From Parasponia andersonii (Eukaryota; Streptophyta; Magnoliopsida; Rosales; Cannabaceae), in contig JXTB01000586.1 in NCBI GenBank assembly GCA_002914805.1, positions 3,738 to 67,737 of the forward strand: a stretch of DNA of 64,000 bases, given 5' to 3'. The notes beneath the pieces are model-generated. The model ran no database searches. It saw only the letters and a list, made by a program, of their open reading frames with translations, and was not told where the DNA came from. The position numbers were made by a program, and so were the translations under genes. This document shows positions 35,920 through 48,301 of the stretch, one piece after another (within the stretch, counting starts at the first letter, position 1; each line of letters begins with the position of its first letter).

Positions 35920-36800
35920 CGCCTCATATAACACCTTGCAGAAGTTTATTATCACGTATCAAACAACTTAGATACACATATACATTGGGTTTTTCCAACA
36001 TAGAAGTTGAATGACAAATCTTGCCAAAACTCATGCATAAATGCACTAATTTTTACAGCATGAGCATTTTTTTTCATTTCGCTAATGCCATTTAGTTTCT
36101 TGACAGTTTAAAAAACAACGTGAATTAATGATGTCTAAATGCAACAAATTAAAGTTTTAGATGAGCATGAATGACTCTAAGTAAATGTTGCAGAACTTCA
36201 ATACGTGTTGCTCATAATTTTTGCATTTATACATGAAAGCAAATAGGTAAGAATATTAACAAGAAATTAAAATTACAATAATATTAACAGTGAGAGAAAA
36301 ATACGAACAGCCCCAAAAGAAAAAAAAAAGTGAATATAATATCTCTTAAAACTTACAACAAAAATATTAATGATCAACAGTACTTCAAAATGGAGTATTT
36401 TATCTATTTTTTTAAAACATTTGAGGATGAGAATGTACCATTTGCAACTTGAAAAACAACCTGAAAGTTTTGGATTAGAAATCTATACAACATCGTTAGC
36501 TAGTTGTACCTTCCTAGCTAACTAAATCACTTTACATACACATATATATGTATTTCTTCATAGCAAATATACATTGTGTTACATCATCTCTACAACAAAA
36601 ATGTGTCATATCAGTGCTGCTTCTTTCATGTTTCCTTCTCTATATTAGCAGGAGCAATATTAGCCAAGTCAAGGAAAGGTATACGAGCAAAAGTTTTAGT
36701 AAAGCGGTATTAAAAGTTTTGATCTACCCTTTAAATATATACAAGCAAAAGTAGAGCAGCCTTGATAAAAGTTTTTATACACTATCCACATCATTGAGAC
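35920..36800. other. Non-coding DNA between the Helitron-like end and the RPA-like relic
   Basis: AT-rich, no exon recognised. If the Helitron reading is right, this is the element's 3' non-coding part. Confidence 0.35.
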
Positions 36801-36819
36801 TTGTCAAGTTGGTAATTAG

Positions 36820-39800
36820 ATCTCAAGTTTTGCCATCAGATTCATCAAAGAGTTGTGTAATGGTGTACCTATACTTTGTTTGCTCATGGTACTCATATTT
36901 ATAAGTTTTTATATGATCAGTACACTCTTTGTAGCTGGAGACATTAGCGATACTTTCCAATTTGTGTATGCCATCCTAATGTTGAAAAAAATAGTTACTT
37001 GATAAGAATTAATTATAACTCTAGATATAATTATGATATGATAATATTCAATACCTCTATAGTGTTTTTCATCAAATCTATTGTTGTGCAGAGCAGGAAA
37101 TTTTCTGCAATATTTCCGAATATTGTAGGAGGCAGTATGCCAGAAGGATCTTTACATTGAACCTGAACAAAACACCTATAACAATAGTATAAAAAGTAAA
37201 CTCAATTTCACCTTACAATTTAATAACACTTTTGAAAATTATAGAAATCTCAATTTATATAATGATCTACTAATCCAGATGAGATATCTGATTTGGTATA
37301 TTATATTGATATTGGTCGTCAAAAACAAAAAGTTACAATGTGAATACCTTGGCATTGCCTTGACAATTTCTGTATTCCAGCGGTCTTATTTGAATATCTC
37401 ATTGAAGTCGGAATCTGTTGATTCATTGCACTTTTGACAAGTCATATACCAGAAATTTGTCTTAAGTTGTTCACAGAAATATTAGCTTTTATCCAGAATT
37501 TTTCAATCTGAGAAAACAATTAGTTCTCATTAATATGTTTAAATTAGATTTATCACGAATTAGAAAATTATAGAAATAAACTTTGATACTGACCTTTCTA
37601 GCGAGATCTTTTATAATATTGATTGATGTGATGCTTTTTTTCATAGGCATAGCGATATTTGAAGAAGATGGAAGATAAGTTCTTTCCGTAAGGCACATTT
37701 GTAAGTATTTTTCATTTTCATCAGACCAGTAAATAAGAAATGTGATTTTTACTTGAAAATGAAGCTATTTAAAGGTTGAAATTATGTAGTTATCAACTTT
37801 AAAAACAAGAAAGTTACCAAGTACACAATGCAATAGCTTCAAGTAGATTAGGGTCAATCAGAAGACGGCTTGAAGCTCTTGTACATAGAGATATGTCTAC
37901 AAAATTGTAGAATAATGTGATTAATTATAATTAAAATGTACAAAAAATGATTGAGTTCTATTTGTTACTTACTGTGATATGAAACAACTCTTAATTAGAT
38001 GCTTCACTGCTAATATAGGATTGCCTCCAATTTTAGTTGCAATCTAAGCACATTCTTCCTCAAGTAGTGCATCCCACACAGTCAACAATATTTGAACCTT
38101 TCTGCAGATGAGTATGGATAAATCAATATAAATATAATGCTCAATAGAAAATAAAAAATGTGTACAAATATATTAGCATATTTATTCTGTTTATGAATAA
38201 TAATGAATTCAGATTTTTTTGGTTGACTAAAATTTACAAGAAATCAATATGGAAAGGAATATTTGGCAATGGTACTTACTCTTTATTTACAAGAGTAATT
38301 TCTTGAACATAACTTATATTAGATGAGGTCGATATATATCTTAGTGGTTAAATATCAATTGCTAACGCAATGACATCTACGTAAACATAATATATTTGTT
38401 AATAACATATTATCTTTGAAGATATAATTAAGAGTTTATTGTTATGGATATCTTACCCATTTTAATTGTGCGATGTTTGTATTGGTCTAAAGCACTAAAA
38501 GGAACAAAAGCAAAGTGAAGTGGATCTTGTGCGTTATTTATTACTTCCTCCATTGCAACTTCACAAACCTCTATATTAGCATTAATAGTCCACTTGTAAA
38601 ATCTCATTTTTATCGAGGGCAAAAGAGTCTTTTGACCAAAAATTTAAAAAAAAAAAAAAGATATATTTTTTTTCACTCTCTCTCTCCCCTCCGATCTCAC
38701 TCTCATTGTCTCTCTCTCGTTCTCTCTCACCCTCGCCGATTCTCTCTCTTTCCTGCTCATTCTCTCTCTTCTCCACCGCGCCCACCACCGAGCCCAAACG
38801 ACACGCGCAGCCTAATCGAGCCGACTGTCGAAACTCCGAGGCACCGCACCGCCGCGTCACCGAAGGGCGGAGCGAAGTTCCGCCGCTGCTTCTATTGCTC
38901 GCTGGCGAGAATTCCATCGACAAAAAGTCGCAAAACTGGTGGCATTCAAATCCTCTCGTCGTGCGCTTTCTCCAGGTGTATATTACACGATCACATTTTA
39001 CCTGGATTAAAAGTTACCATTTTTGTGTATTTTTGAGCTCGGGTTCGACTTTTGATCCGACTGTTAGATTTCATTTTTGTTGCCATTTTTGGAATGCACT
39101 CGCAAAATGGTGAAGTTTGATATATATATATATATTGACTATATTTGGTGATCGGCATGAAAAACCATATCTAACGGCTTAGATTTTATCTCGTTTTACG
39201 TGACACCTGTCCGGTGTTGGCTCGGACCTGAACTGATCGAATCATATATCTAATCTAGCTATTTTGGGTGTTAGGAGTTTGGTAAAAAGGTTTATTTGTC
39301 GATTCAAAGCTTCGTTGAGGAGTTGATTTTTCACAAGTGAGCAATCAAAGGCCTGGAATTAGTTTCCGACTCTCCGAGCGATCGTTCTACGGTACCTTTA
39401 GGATTTATTGGCATGATATCACTATTCTAGTAAGGTAGGAGTTCAATTACCAAGTTTTATACTTATTTGATTTAAAATGTGCATTATGACCTATTTCTTG
39501 AAAATGTCGATTTTCATGGAATTCAATAGTTTGATTGGATATTTGATAAAATTGTGAACTGTTGAGATATATTGGATTGTTTTGGGGTTGGTTGTTATGA
39601 TTTTTATGCAGGTTTAAAATTTTGGATTTGGGAAAATACAGCAGTTATGTTGTCCGATTTTCTGTAAATCCCATAATAATACCAAATGAGTATTAAAGCA
39701 TGATTTTTTAAAATACTTGAGGCATGGTTATTATACACTCTATGACATATTGTACCTACCATAGGATCATGTACTTGAGTTCTATTTTAGTATCATAGTA

Positions 39801-40520
39801 TTTAGATTACTGGCAAGTTATTGCAGCGCTAGATGAGAGACCTAGGCTCCTGCGCAAGATTGGCTGACACACCTCTAAGTAGTATCAGGATACTGGGTAC
39901 CTCTGTAACAGAGGTATTATAGGACTGTGATGAGAGGATGAGAGCTCATGTATATACTTGTACTTGGTTGATTTATGATATGTACAATAATGAACATGAT
40001 TACATATGATTTTGATTACTTTGCAAACTTATGTTATAAATAGATTTTGGAAAGGTGCTAGTCATGCAGGTTTGAAAAGTTGCATTTATACTAAAAAGGG
40101 TAATTGAAATTCCTATTGAGCATGTGAATACTCACTCTTTTTTTTCCTTTCTCATGTGATTTACAGTGCGACTTAGGTAACTCTGGGGCGGAGTAATCTA
40201 AAAAGAAGTTTATCCTAAATTTGTAGTTAGTAATTACTTAGATACTCATTTTGGAATTGTAATAACATTGAAAGCTCATACTTTAGATTTAGCCTGTATT
40301 ATCTATGATGCCTACTGGTGATGAAGATGTGATGCATATTTACATTTTGTTACTATTATTAACAGTTTATGTTTAGTAATGATCACAAACTGTGGGAATT
40401 TACAATCGAAGTCCTACATATAGTTAAGATATTCTCGAGACACTCTATATCATCATCAAAAATCGTAGCTTGTACTCTTGTTCCCTGTAGATATTAATTA
40501 TGAAGGATGAAAAATTGTAA
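36820..40520 (-). pseudogene. RPA1-like (replication protein A 70-kDa subunit) relic, split by an LTR
   Basis: Minus-strand exon blocks follow the RPA1 order. About 40390-40490 gives GTRVQATIFDDDIECLENIL (start of the first OB fold). 38461-38594 gives PLHFAFVPFSALDQYK. 38276-38376 gives DVIALAIDI...YVQEITLVNKE. About 37980-38105 gives TVWDALLEEECA...PILAVKHLIK. About 37818-37900 gives ISLCTRASSRLLIDPNLLEA. 37370-37570 gives KFWIKANIS and the zinc-region piece WYMTCQKCNES. 37050-37170 gives DPSGILPPTIFGNIAENFL, and 36820-36975 the C-terminal end. In-frame stops occur in at least three blocks (in AIDI*PL, EECA*IA, EIFK*DR). RPA1 binds single-stranded DNA in replication and repair. Plant Helitrons often carry RPA1-like genes, which fits the Helitron-like end at 35885. 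A long LTR separates the first block from the rest. Confidence 0.75.
38595..40387 (+). repeat. Long LTR-like insertion in the RPA-like relic, same family as 11339-12474
   Basis: The block starts tgtaaaatctc and has a 'tcgagggcaaaagagtctttt' segment that matches the minus-strand start of the solo LTR at 12474. Both also have a long CT/GA-rich patch (here 38675-38770), then GC-richer sequence (38780-38930). The right edge is inferred from where RPA-like coding sequence resumes and a possible ...gatcaca end. Flanks ccact and aactg do not match, so the exact ends are uncertain. No element coding region is present. Confidence 0.55.
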
Positions 40521-40781
40521 TTATTTTAATAGTCTCAAAGTTCAATGAAGTTTATATTTGTCAAATATAATAAATTATGATTTGTCATTTTTTTGATGAG
40601 TTTAGTATTGTGTATTGGCTAAATATTTCTTAGTGAGACAGTTATTCCCTAATACGTAAGCTGAAGTATAATGCTTATAGAATGTTGTGTGATTTTTTTA
40701 CCACCAGAAATAATTGACATGCCTAATCCCCAAAAAAAAGAAACTAGCTAATTAAAGATGAGATAATTAATCATTATTGTG

Positions 40782-40981
40782 TGACGAAGTGGGTTAACTC
40801 AAGTAGTAAGAGCACCCACTACTTAGGATCTTAGTTCTAGGTTCGAGTCACACCAGAGGTAGGCATGAAAACCTATTATCCCTAATCGGGTAGGGTGGGG
40901 ATTGGGAAGTAGTAGGTATTTTCTTTTAATTTGTAACAAGTGGAGGTCATTGGTTAAGCCCCACCTTTTAAAAAAAATTAC
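40782..40981 (+). mobile_element. tRNA-derived SINE with target duplication
   Basis: The tRNA-like head has box A-like gggttaactcaagtag and box B-like aggttcgagtcac. The body ends aagtggaggtcattggttaagccccacctttt and a short A tail. The flanks tcattattgtg (40771-40781) and tcattattatg (40982-40992) are a target duplication with one mismatch. This copy is less degenerate than its relative at 18198-18349. Confidence 0.85.
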
Positions 40982-40992
40982 TCATTATTATG

Positions 40993-41873
40993 TAGTCATC
41001 CAATTTCAATATTATATTATATTTTATTATATAGTTTCCTATTCACAAAATTGGAAAATCTAAAGCCACCCTATCTATATAAAGGAGGCTTAGTCTCATT
41101 ATTTTTCATCTTACAATCACTTCACTATATACTCATTCTTTGTAATTCTCCCTTTGCTCTCACTTTAAGACCTAGAGATACTTTTGTAATTTTCCAAAAA
41201 ATAGTGAAGAACAGTGACTGTAGGCTCATCGTTTTTGTGACTGACCACTATAAAAGTCATGTCTTTTTATTTTGCTTTATTTTTTATTTGTTTTATACAT
41301 AAATCACATCTCGTAAATCTCAAAATTCATTATTGATAAAACCTCTGTTAATATAGAAGATTACATATATAAAGTTATTACAGCATATATGTCAACTTGT
41401 AATCTGTCATATATCGAATAAGGGTGATGCCATTAGTTTTTTTATCTACACTTGACTTACTAAATAAAAAATAAGATAGATTAGAGATATATACTAAATA
41501 AACATTCAATAATAAAACAAATTTAAGAACATATAATTGTGGAAGATAGAAATATTATATATAATTATTTAGAAAATAGAAATATTATATAGAACAATTG
41601 ATCATAATAAAATGTTAATTGATCATAAGAATATACTATATTTTATACGAGTTTTTGAATACAAAATTATCTAGTATATGTATTGGTTCTTTTATGATAC
41701 ATAAAATTTCATTTTTTTAAAATAAAAAAATAATTATTTAAATTAATTTTATTATGAGCAAAGAAATTGGAAGTGCTTCTAAAGATAACAGTACTATAAT
41801 CAATAGTATTCTAGCTTTGTGGTATATACAAATAAAGTTTATTATTATTGTTCTACAAAATTTAAGAATAAAT
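40993..41873. other. Intergenic AT-rich DNA
   Basis: A TATA-like stretch (ctatctatataaaggaggc, 41068-41087) is followed by a short open frame that resembles no known protein. Otherwise nothing was recognised. Confidence 0.4.
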
Positions 41874-42393
41874 TGATGTGTTTATCTAAAACATGATGAG
41901 CTAAATTTGCTAATACAAATTAATCAAATAATTTTACATTGTGGCTCATCCAATATCAAAAGCAATATAAACAGTATTTCCATTTCATTTAAGGTATATC
42001 AAAATATTAGAGTGAGTAAAGATTACCTCATTAGTTTCCAAATCCTTTGAGTTGTTATCTTTTCTTTCACCAAGCCTACAAAATCAACAAATCTATAAGT
42101 GCAAGAGAAGGCTTATGAGCTCTCTTCACTCTTCCTTCCTTTCACTCTCTTAAAGTGATGACATACCATACAAGATACATAATGTGCCTATATATAGGCA
42201 ATTGTGGTGGGAGGTGTCATAGCCCAATGGGCCTCTTTCTAGTTAATGAATAAGTGTTCATCCCATTATGATCTATATGTAATACTGTGCAAAGTCAATT
42301 ATACATACAAATATGTTTATCCTTAATATGCTTTAATTAACATATAATGAGTTACTAGTGATTATACTATACTCCATACAAAATATTCTAACA
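41874..42393 (-). repeat. 3' LTR of the old copia
   Basis: On the plus strand it starts tgatgtgttt and ends ...attctaaca, the complement of TGTT...ATCA. It aligns along its whole length with 48302-48841, with many substitutions and one region at 42220-42230 where the other copy has about 35 extra bases. Confidence 0.85.
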
Positions 42394-43388
42394 TTCTTCC
42401 ACTTTGACAGTATAATTATATAAGAAATACTCACTTAACTATGATATATTAAGATAAAAGAATCTCTCACAAATATGAATAGCCAAAACTAATCATGCAT
42501 AATACTGAATCGATAGGATACAAGTATTATACATAATCAGGTACCAGAGATTCATAAAACATAGCGACAACTCTCATACATGGATCCACTAACATTATAC
42601 GTACTAAGACTAAAACCAGATGTCTCTAATCAACATGCCATTTATTAAATAAAAAAGTGTGCACACATCATAAAAGATTACTATAATCCAAAATGTGCAT
42701 GTTTTACATAAAATATAAACAATCTGCATCAATCAATAACATGTTTATCACATATAGATGGCGATAAACTCTCACTAGTTCAATTCAACTAGGGCTACTA
42801 ACAGTACTTCATGGGATGTGTGTTCTCAAAACACACAAAAGATCAGCTTTTCGCTAGTGAATTCGTCAACATATTATCTATATGTGTATTCTCAACATAA
42901 ATGAAGGTGCTACAACTTTCTCTCTAACAAATAGGAACTGTATATCAAAAATATTAGAGATGATCATACTCTTCAGGTTCCAAGAGAAAGATAGAGATGT
43001 GGAATCATAACCATAAAGTTTCAACAACCTCAGAACAGAGTGAATGATTTTGAATACTGAAACAAGATTCCATAGTCAAGTTTCATAACTAATTACCTCA
43101 TAACACGCCACAAAAATTCTGTCTCTATGGGTGAGATAGCTGTAAATGTCCAATTGACATTAAATCCCATAACAGCTCTTCCTACCATCATCATAATATA
43201 CTTATGGATGGACTTTTATCATTTATGTAGCCCACAGTCTCGGCATTATAAAATCCAACTATGTCACAAATGCTGGTCTGCCGATGAATCAATCACAAGA
43301 TAAGACCCTGGATACCCAAAAAGATCACTCAAGTGCCTAACCAGTATGCCCAAAAATAAATACAACGTTATGATATGTGCATACTCGA

Positions 43389-43447
<59 letters not shown>

Positions 43448-43452
43448 TATAT
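43389..43452. repeat. (AT)n microsatellite hosting a MITE
   Basis: About 30 AT units are interrupted by one ac. A further 20-base AT run (43693-43711) lies beyond the adjacent MITE, as if the element had inserted into one longer AT tract. Confidence 0.85.
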
Positions 43453-43692
43453 GGACACCAATCCAGTAGGTATTTTTCTTTTTACCTATGCATAGATATC
43501 AATTTGGCCAATGAAAATTTAGCATGTACATTTTTTTATTATAAAAAGTAAGAGAGAGAAAGAGCATTAATGATGCACGTCTTTTCATGCACTTTATTAT
43601 AGCCATTGGATCACCATTAGATGGTGATCCAACGGCTAAAAAAAATACCTACCCATAGGTAAAATAAAAAAATACCTATTGGATTGGCAACC
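43453..43692. mobile_element. MITE of 240 bp with long terminal inverted repeats and an internal hairpin
   Basis: Left end ccaatccagtaggtattttt and right end (reverse strand) ccaatccaataggtattttt form terminal inverted repeats of about 34 bp. Inside, agccattggatcaccat (43601-43617) and atggtgatccaacggct (43621-43637) form a near-perfect 17-bp hairpin. It is flanked on both sides by AT microsatellite, consistent with a TA-rich target. No coding capacity, so it depended on a transposase made elsewhere. Confidence 0.75.
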
Positions 43693-45630
43693 TATATATA
43701 TATATATATATCCACTAGGCTGCTAACAATAGACGCATAGGGACTAATCTTATATGATCTCTCTCAAAACAACTAATAGACTTTCGGTCTTTCATAATTG
43801 TCATATTTCAGAATTAGTTCTTTCTAGCAAGAATAATAATATCCAGAACTAGATCTCTATAAAGAGTTTAATCAATATAGATTCTTCGAGATAAACCAAA
43901 ATACCATTAGAACCATATGAAGAATCTATATACCTAGAACATATGAGACTTTTCTGAGATTCTTCATATCTATATGGCTAATCAATAATTATTTATCTCA
44001 CATATAGGGTCAGAATCCTTAAATGTGAACACAATATCTATAACATATAACATTGTGAATATCTAATTGCTCCCACTAACTCTAACATGTACACATTGAT
44101 CAACAACATTCTCCAAAACACACAAATGGTGACAATCTCATCAAATTTGTAATACCACTATATTGATGCCGGTTTCAAACCATAACAAAAATATGGATCA
44201 AATAAATTAGATGTTCATTATCAATAATCTCAAAACCAATTAGTGTAACTATGTAAATACTCAAACTTCATTCAAAATTGTAATTCTCACGTCTACTTAA
44301 CGAAGTTCCAAGTTAACACAGTAATAACTGCCACAAAACCAATAAGGTATCTTTAGTAGAAACGAATGAGAAAACATCTCCATAAATAATTCTTATCTTT
44401 TGCTAAAACTTTTAGCCAGAAGTCTTGCTTACACTTCCCACTTATACCTTATAATTGCACTTGGTCTTAGATATTTACATTCATCCAATGGGTTAAAAAC
44501 TATTGTCTAATTTAACCAAGCCCTACATTTCCAAAAGACTTGGAATTTATCTCACCGTTCATGGTGTCATTCACAATAAGAACTGAACACTGCTAATGGT
44601 TCATTGTTAGATTATCATATTAGAGGTATAATCAATGTCAAATTAGTGTTCCTACCAATAAACTATAAAGTCTCCAAACATTGCAGGTATATCAAATCAC
44701 CTTGATCTCTTCAAAAGTTACATATTCTTCATTCATATATAAAGTCATTAAGTATCACCAGGTCAATAAATATAGCACAAGTGACTATATGTTTCTAGTT
44801 AATTATAAGGCTAACAAAATTGCAGTAGAAACAATAGAAATTGGAGATAATAACACAAAATATTTTTCATTGAATAAAATCGCCCATTGCAACTAACTTG
44901 TGCTAGAAACGTCAATAAAATTGACAGCTTCATCTGACTCAATCATTATGGCGGTATGAGACGGATAATCAAATCCAGAATCCTCTAATCACGTATGAAT
45001 CATCATAAATCAATCCTTAAAAGATATCGCACAATATCAAAAAACGTAAGATTTATACCCTTTTACAATACTATAGTATCTAGGAGATCTAATTATTATC
45101 CATAATATCGATCAATATCATATTCTTGGAAAAAAAAAATTTGCAAAAAGTTTAGGATTATATTCCATCTTATTGAATCTCTCATAATAACCATCATAGT
45201 CAGTCTTGATCACTTTAATTCATTTCCCATGAGTCAAGACTTTTTAGAGTAATAAGCTTAACGTGACCATAATATAAGCAGTTATCCATAAAGACCCATA
45301 ATCATTAATGACTTCTTATAACCAGAATAATTAATAGTCCAAAATCAAGTAAGGATTAATTCCAGAAAAATTACACAAGTATCAATCTTCCTCTTATAAC
45401 CACGATAGTTTACTAATCATTGAAGTAACAAGCATGTGCACAGTAATCTTGGATGAGAAACTTGTAATACATCACATGAATCTTACCATTGATCTTCCCA
45501 TTTGAAAAACTAGAATCATAATTCAATTCTTATACCATAATGTGTAAGATTTTCATCTCTCAAACATTTAGAATCATTAATAGTGTAATTAACTTTTCAA
45601 TTCTGAAAGAAAAGTATATTCCAATCACCC

Positions 45631-45659
45631 AAAATAAAAAAAAAAAAAAAAAAAAAAAA
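45631..45659. repeat. Poly-A tract inside the old copia
   Basis: An A run of nearly 30 bases at 45631-45659. No SINE or LINE body was recognised directly upstream, so it is annotated only as a homopolymer. Confidence 0.8.
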
Positions 45660-47574
45660 CAAGCTCCTCCAGGACAAGGGACAAGTAGACAAATACATGT
45701 AACCCCAAAAGAATATCATAATCCTAGTCACAATCAGACTATCTCCAAAGTGTCAACTTTAAGATGATATTCACTATTAAGTGCACATGTATTCCAAGAT
45801 CAGTTGGCACGTAATCTCCATTAATGACATTCTATCCTTTATTTCATTCTCTTTCCTAACAAGCATTGTTATCAACTTATCTAAGTCGATTACTTCTCGT
45901 AATGGTCAATTCTTATCTTGAATCAATTTTTCCTTCTGAGCATCATGACTTGATGTAATCAAAACAAACTAGAGATAGAAGAGTTCTCTTAATAATCCAT
46001 ACTGATTCTTATGAGTCATAATGGCCAAAAAACACCTTACCTATGTAATCTTTAATTCCACTAATATCATTAAAAAAAAAGTTGAATTCAAAATACTTAA
46101 AAGTCTATACTCATCATTGTAAGGAAAAACACTCATTTCGCACCAATGACCTCAAGAAAAACCTTAATGATCTTATCCTTAAAAGCTGTCACAAACCAAT
46201 TATTCCATAAATACCTCATTAACCTTAAAGAATACCTCTTTAAATACTCCTACTCATCATAGAGTTTCATGGCATCAATAGACTATAAATAGAGGATTTA
46301 GGAGTTGTACAAACCCACAAGGCCTAGTTCATTTATTCTATCACACTCAGTGCAAGATCTATGTCATCAAACACAATAATCTCATTCAGTGTCAACATGG
46401 CAGAGATACAAGGATTACTTATAGCTAGAGAAAATATCAAGAGCAATATCACTAATAGGCATGTAAAACCAAGATCATGCTATTTGCTCTTCTTCTCAGT
46501 TTTCCCAATAATCCAATCAATAATGCGATCATTGTATGCTAGAGTCTCTTAAACGAAACAAAGACTCATACGCAAGTAAGGACAATATATCAAATACCGC
46601 AACCAAATGCATCAATCTACTATCGACAAGACAGCAAAGATTGTGCAGTTCATGATATTGAATGCATTTCCTTCACCAATCTAAGCATCATACCAAACAA
46701 TAAAATTATTGATAGGATAACTTAATTATGCGTATAGACCTTAGTATTAATTTTGATCAATCAAGGGAGAATAAACAACGATAATCACAATTTTTCCATC
46801 GATAATCTAACATACTCAACCCACGACAGACAAGTATGAAAACATTCAGAATCGATCAAAATTTCACAAAATTCAAACAAGGTTAATCATTCATTTATAT
46901 TATCAAGTAATAATAATCATGAAAATGCACAAAAATAAGTAATAATTCATAAATTATCCATATAAAATGCTAAAATTTATTTATTATTTATAACGAATTT
47001 TCTAATAATAAAATGTGACATATGACAACAAAATATGGAATAAAAAATATATTCAAAATTGGCCAAAAGTGAGAATATAATAATTGATGCAATCACACTC
47101 TACATTTTTGACAAGCTTAGACTCACGATAGGCAAGCACATAAGCTTTCACAATTGTCAGAATCTCACAATTAAATATGCCACATGATATAAAAAAAATT
47201 TCAAACTGAAATTCAAGTTATAAAATTATCCAAAATATGCAGACAATCATGAGTAGCATAAAAATATCAAAATATGCGTATAACTATATGTACTATAAAC
47301 TTACAAATATTAAGATATAACTAAACATGATACAAGATCAAAATATGCATACAATTATCCCCAAGAATTAATTTAACTCAACATTGTGAGATTTATTATT
47401 TTAAAACATAATTAACATATGTGTGACAATGCAATAAAATGTTTTATAATGGTTGAAACCAATGAATAATCATACAAATAATTAGGAAATGAAAAATGGA
47501 GCAAAATATTGTAAACCGCATACGAAAACAATATTGCACGCCCCCTAACGCACCATTAGGAAGCCAGATACCTT

Positions 47575-47865
47575 TTTTTTGGAAAAATGGGGTAGAAAAA
47601 TGACATGTTGTTTTAGACATGTCGTTTGCCGAAACGACAAACAACAAAACTCAAGGATTAAACGACATGTCATTTTATAAGGGTCCAAAAACGATATGTC
47701 GTTTGTCCAAATGACAAATGACATTACCCATAAAAGACATCTCGTTTTTTCATCAAAGAAAAACGACATGTTATTTTTCACTATGAAAAAAGACGGCTCC
47801 TGCTAAGCAAACCACATGTCATTTTTTGCCTGACAGAGGCAAAATGACACATCGTTTGTGTCGTC
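47575..47865. repeat. Cluster of palindromic ACGACATGTCGT-type motifs
   Basis: Within about 290 bp at least ten half or full copies of aacgacatgtcgttt-like sequence occur in both orientations, for example at 47599, 47616, 47628, 47663, 47690, 47735, 47762 and 47838. The full palindrome is interrupted by variable spacers. The cluster lies close to the 5' LTR and primer-binding site of the old copia, in its leader. Confidence 0.7.
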
Positions 47866-48301
47866 CCTTATCTCTAGTCGGGCCTGTCCGACCCGGTTCT
47901 GACTCGTTAGATCTGATCCAACCATTTCTTAGCCTCTAGTGCTCCGTTTTCGACGATTCAAAAGAGATTTTGCTCTAAATTTCATAATCTATTGATTTAT
48001 GACATTTATTTGGCTAAAAACATTCAAATTAAACGAGTTTTAAGAAACCCATTTTCGACCATTTTAAAGCTTTGGAAAAATAATGAAAATAGTCAAACAA
48101 ATCCGTAAAACTTAGCTAAAATAATACCCACAACTTATGTTCATAGTTTCTAAGCTCAACATCATATTTATTCGTGCTAAAATTGGATTTTGAAAAAAAA
48201 AAAAAAAGGTTATAAAACTCACAAAAATTAGCCGAAATCCAAAAAATAAATTGACAAAATTTGACAACATCAAATCAAATAGAAGTGGCTCTGATACCAA
48301 T

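Noticed and set aside
38515..39113. Plus-strand frames with Ser/Leu/Arg-rich sequence
   Set aside because: They arise from the CT-rich and GC-richer part of an LTR-like repeat. No family resemblance.
43264..43461. Open frame rich in Tyr-Ile repeats on the minus strand
   Set aside because: Translation of an (AT)n microsatellite; no coding meaning.
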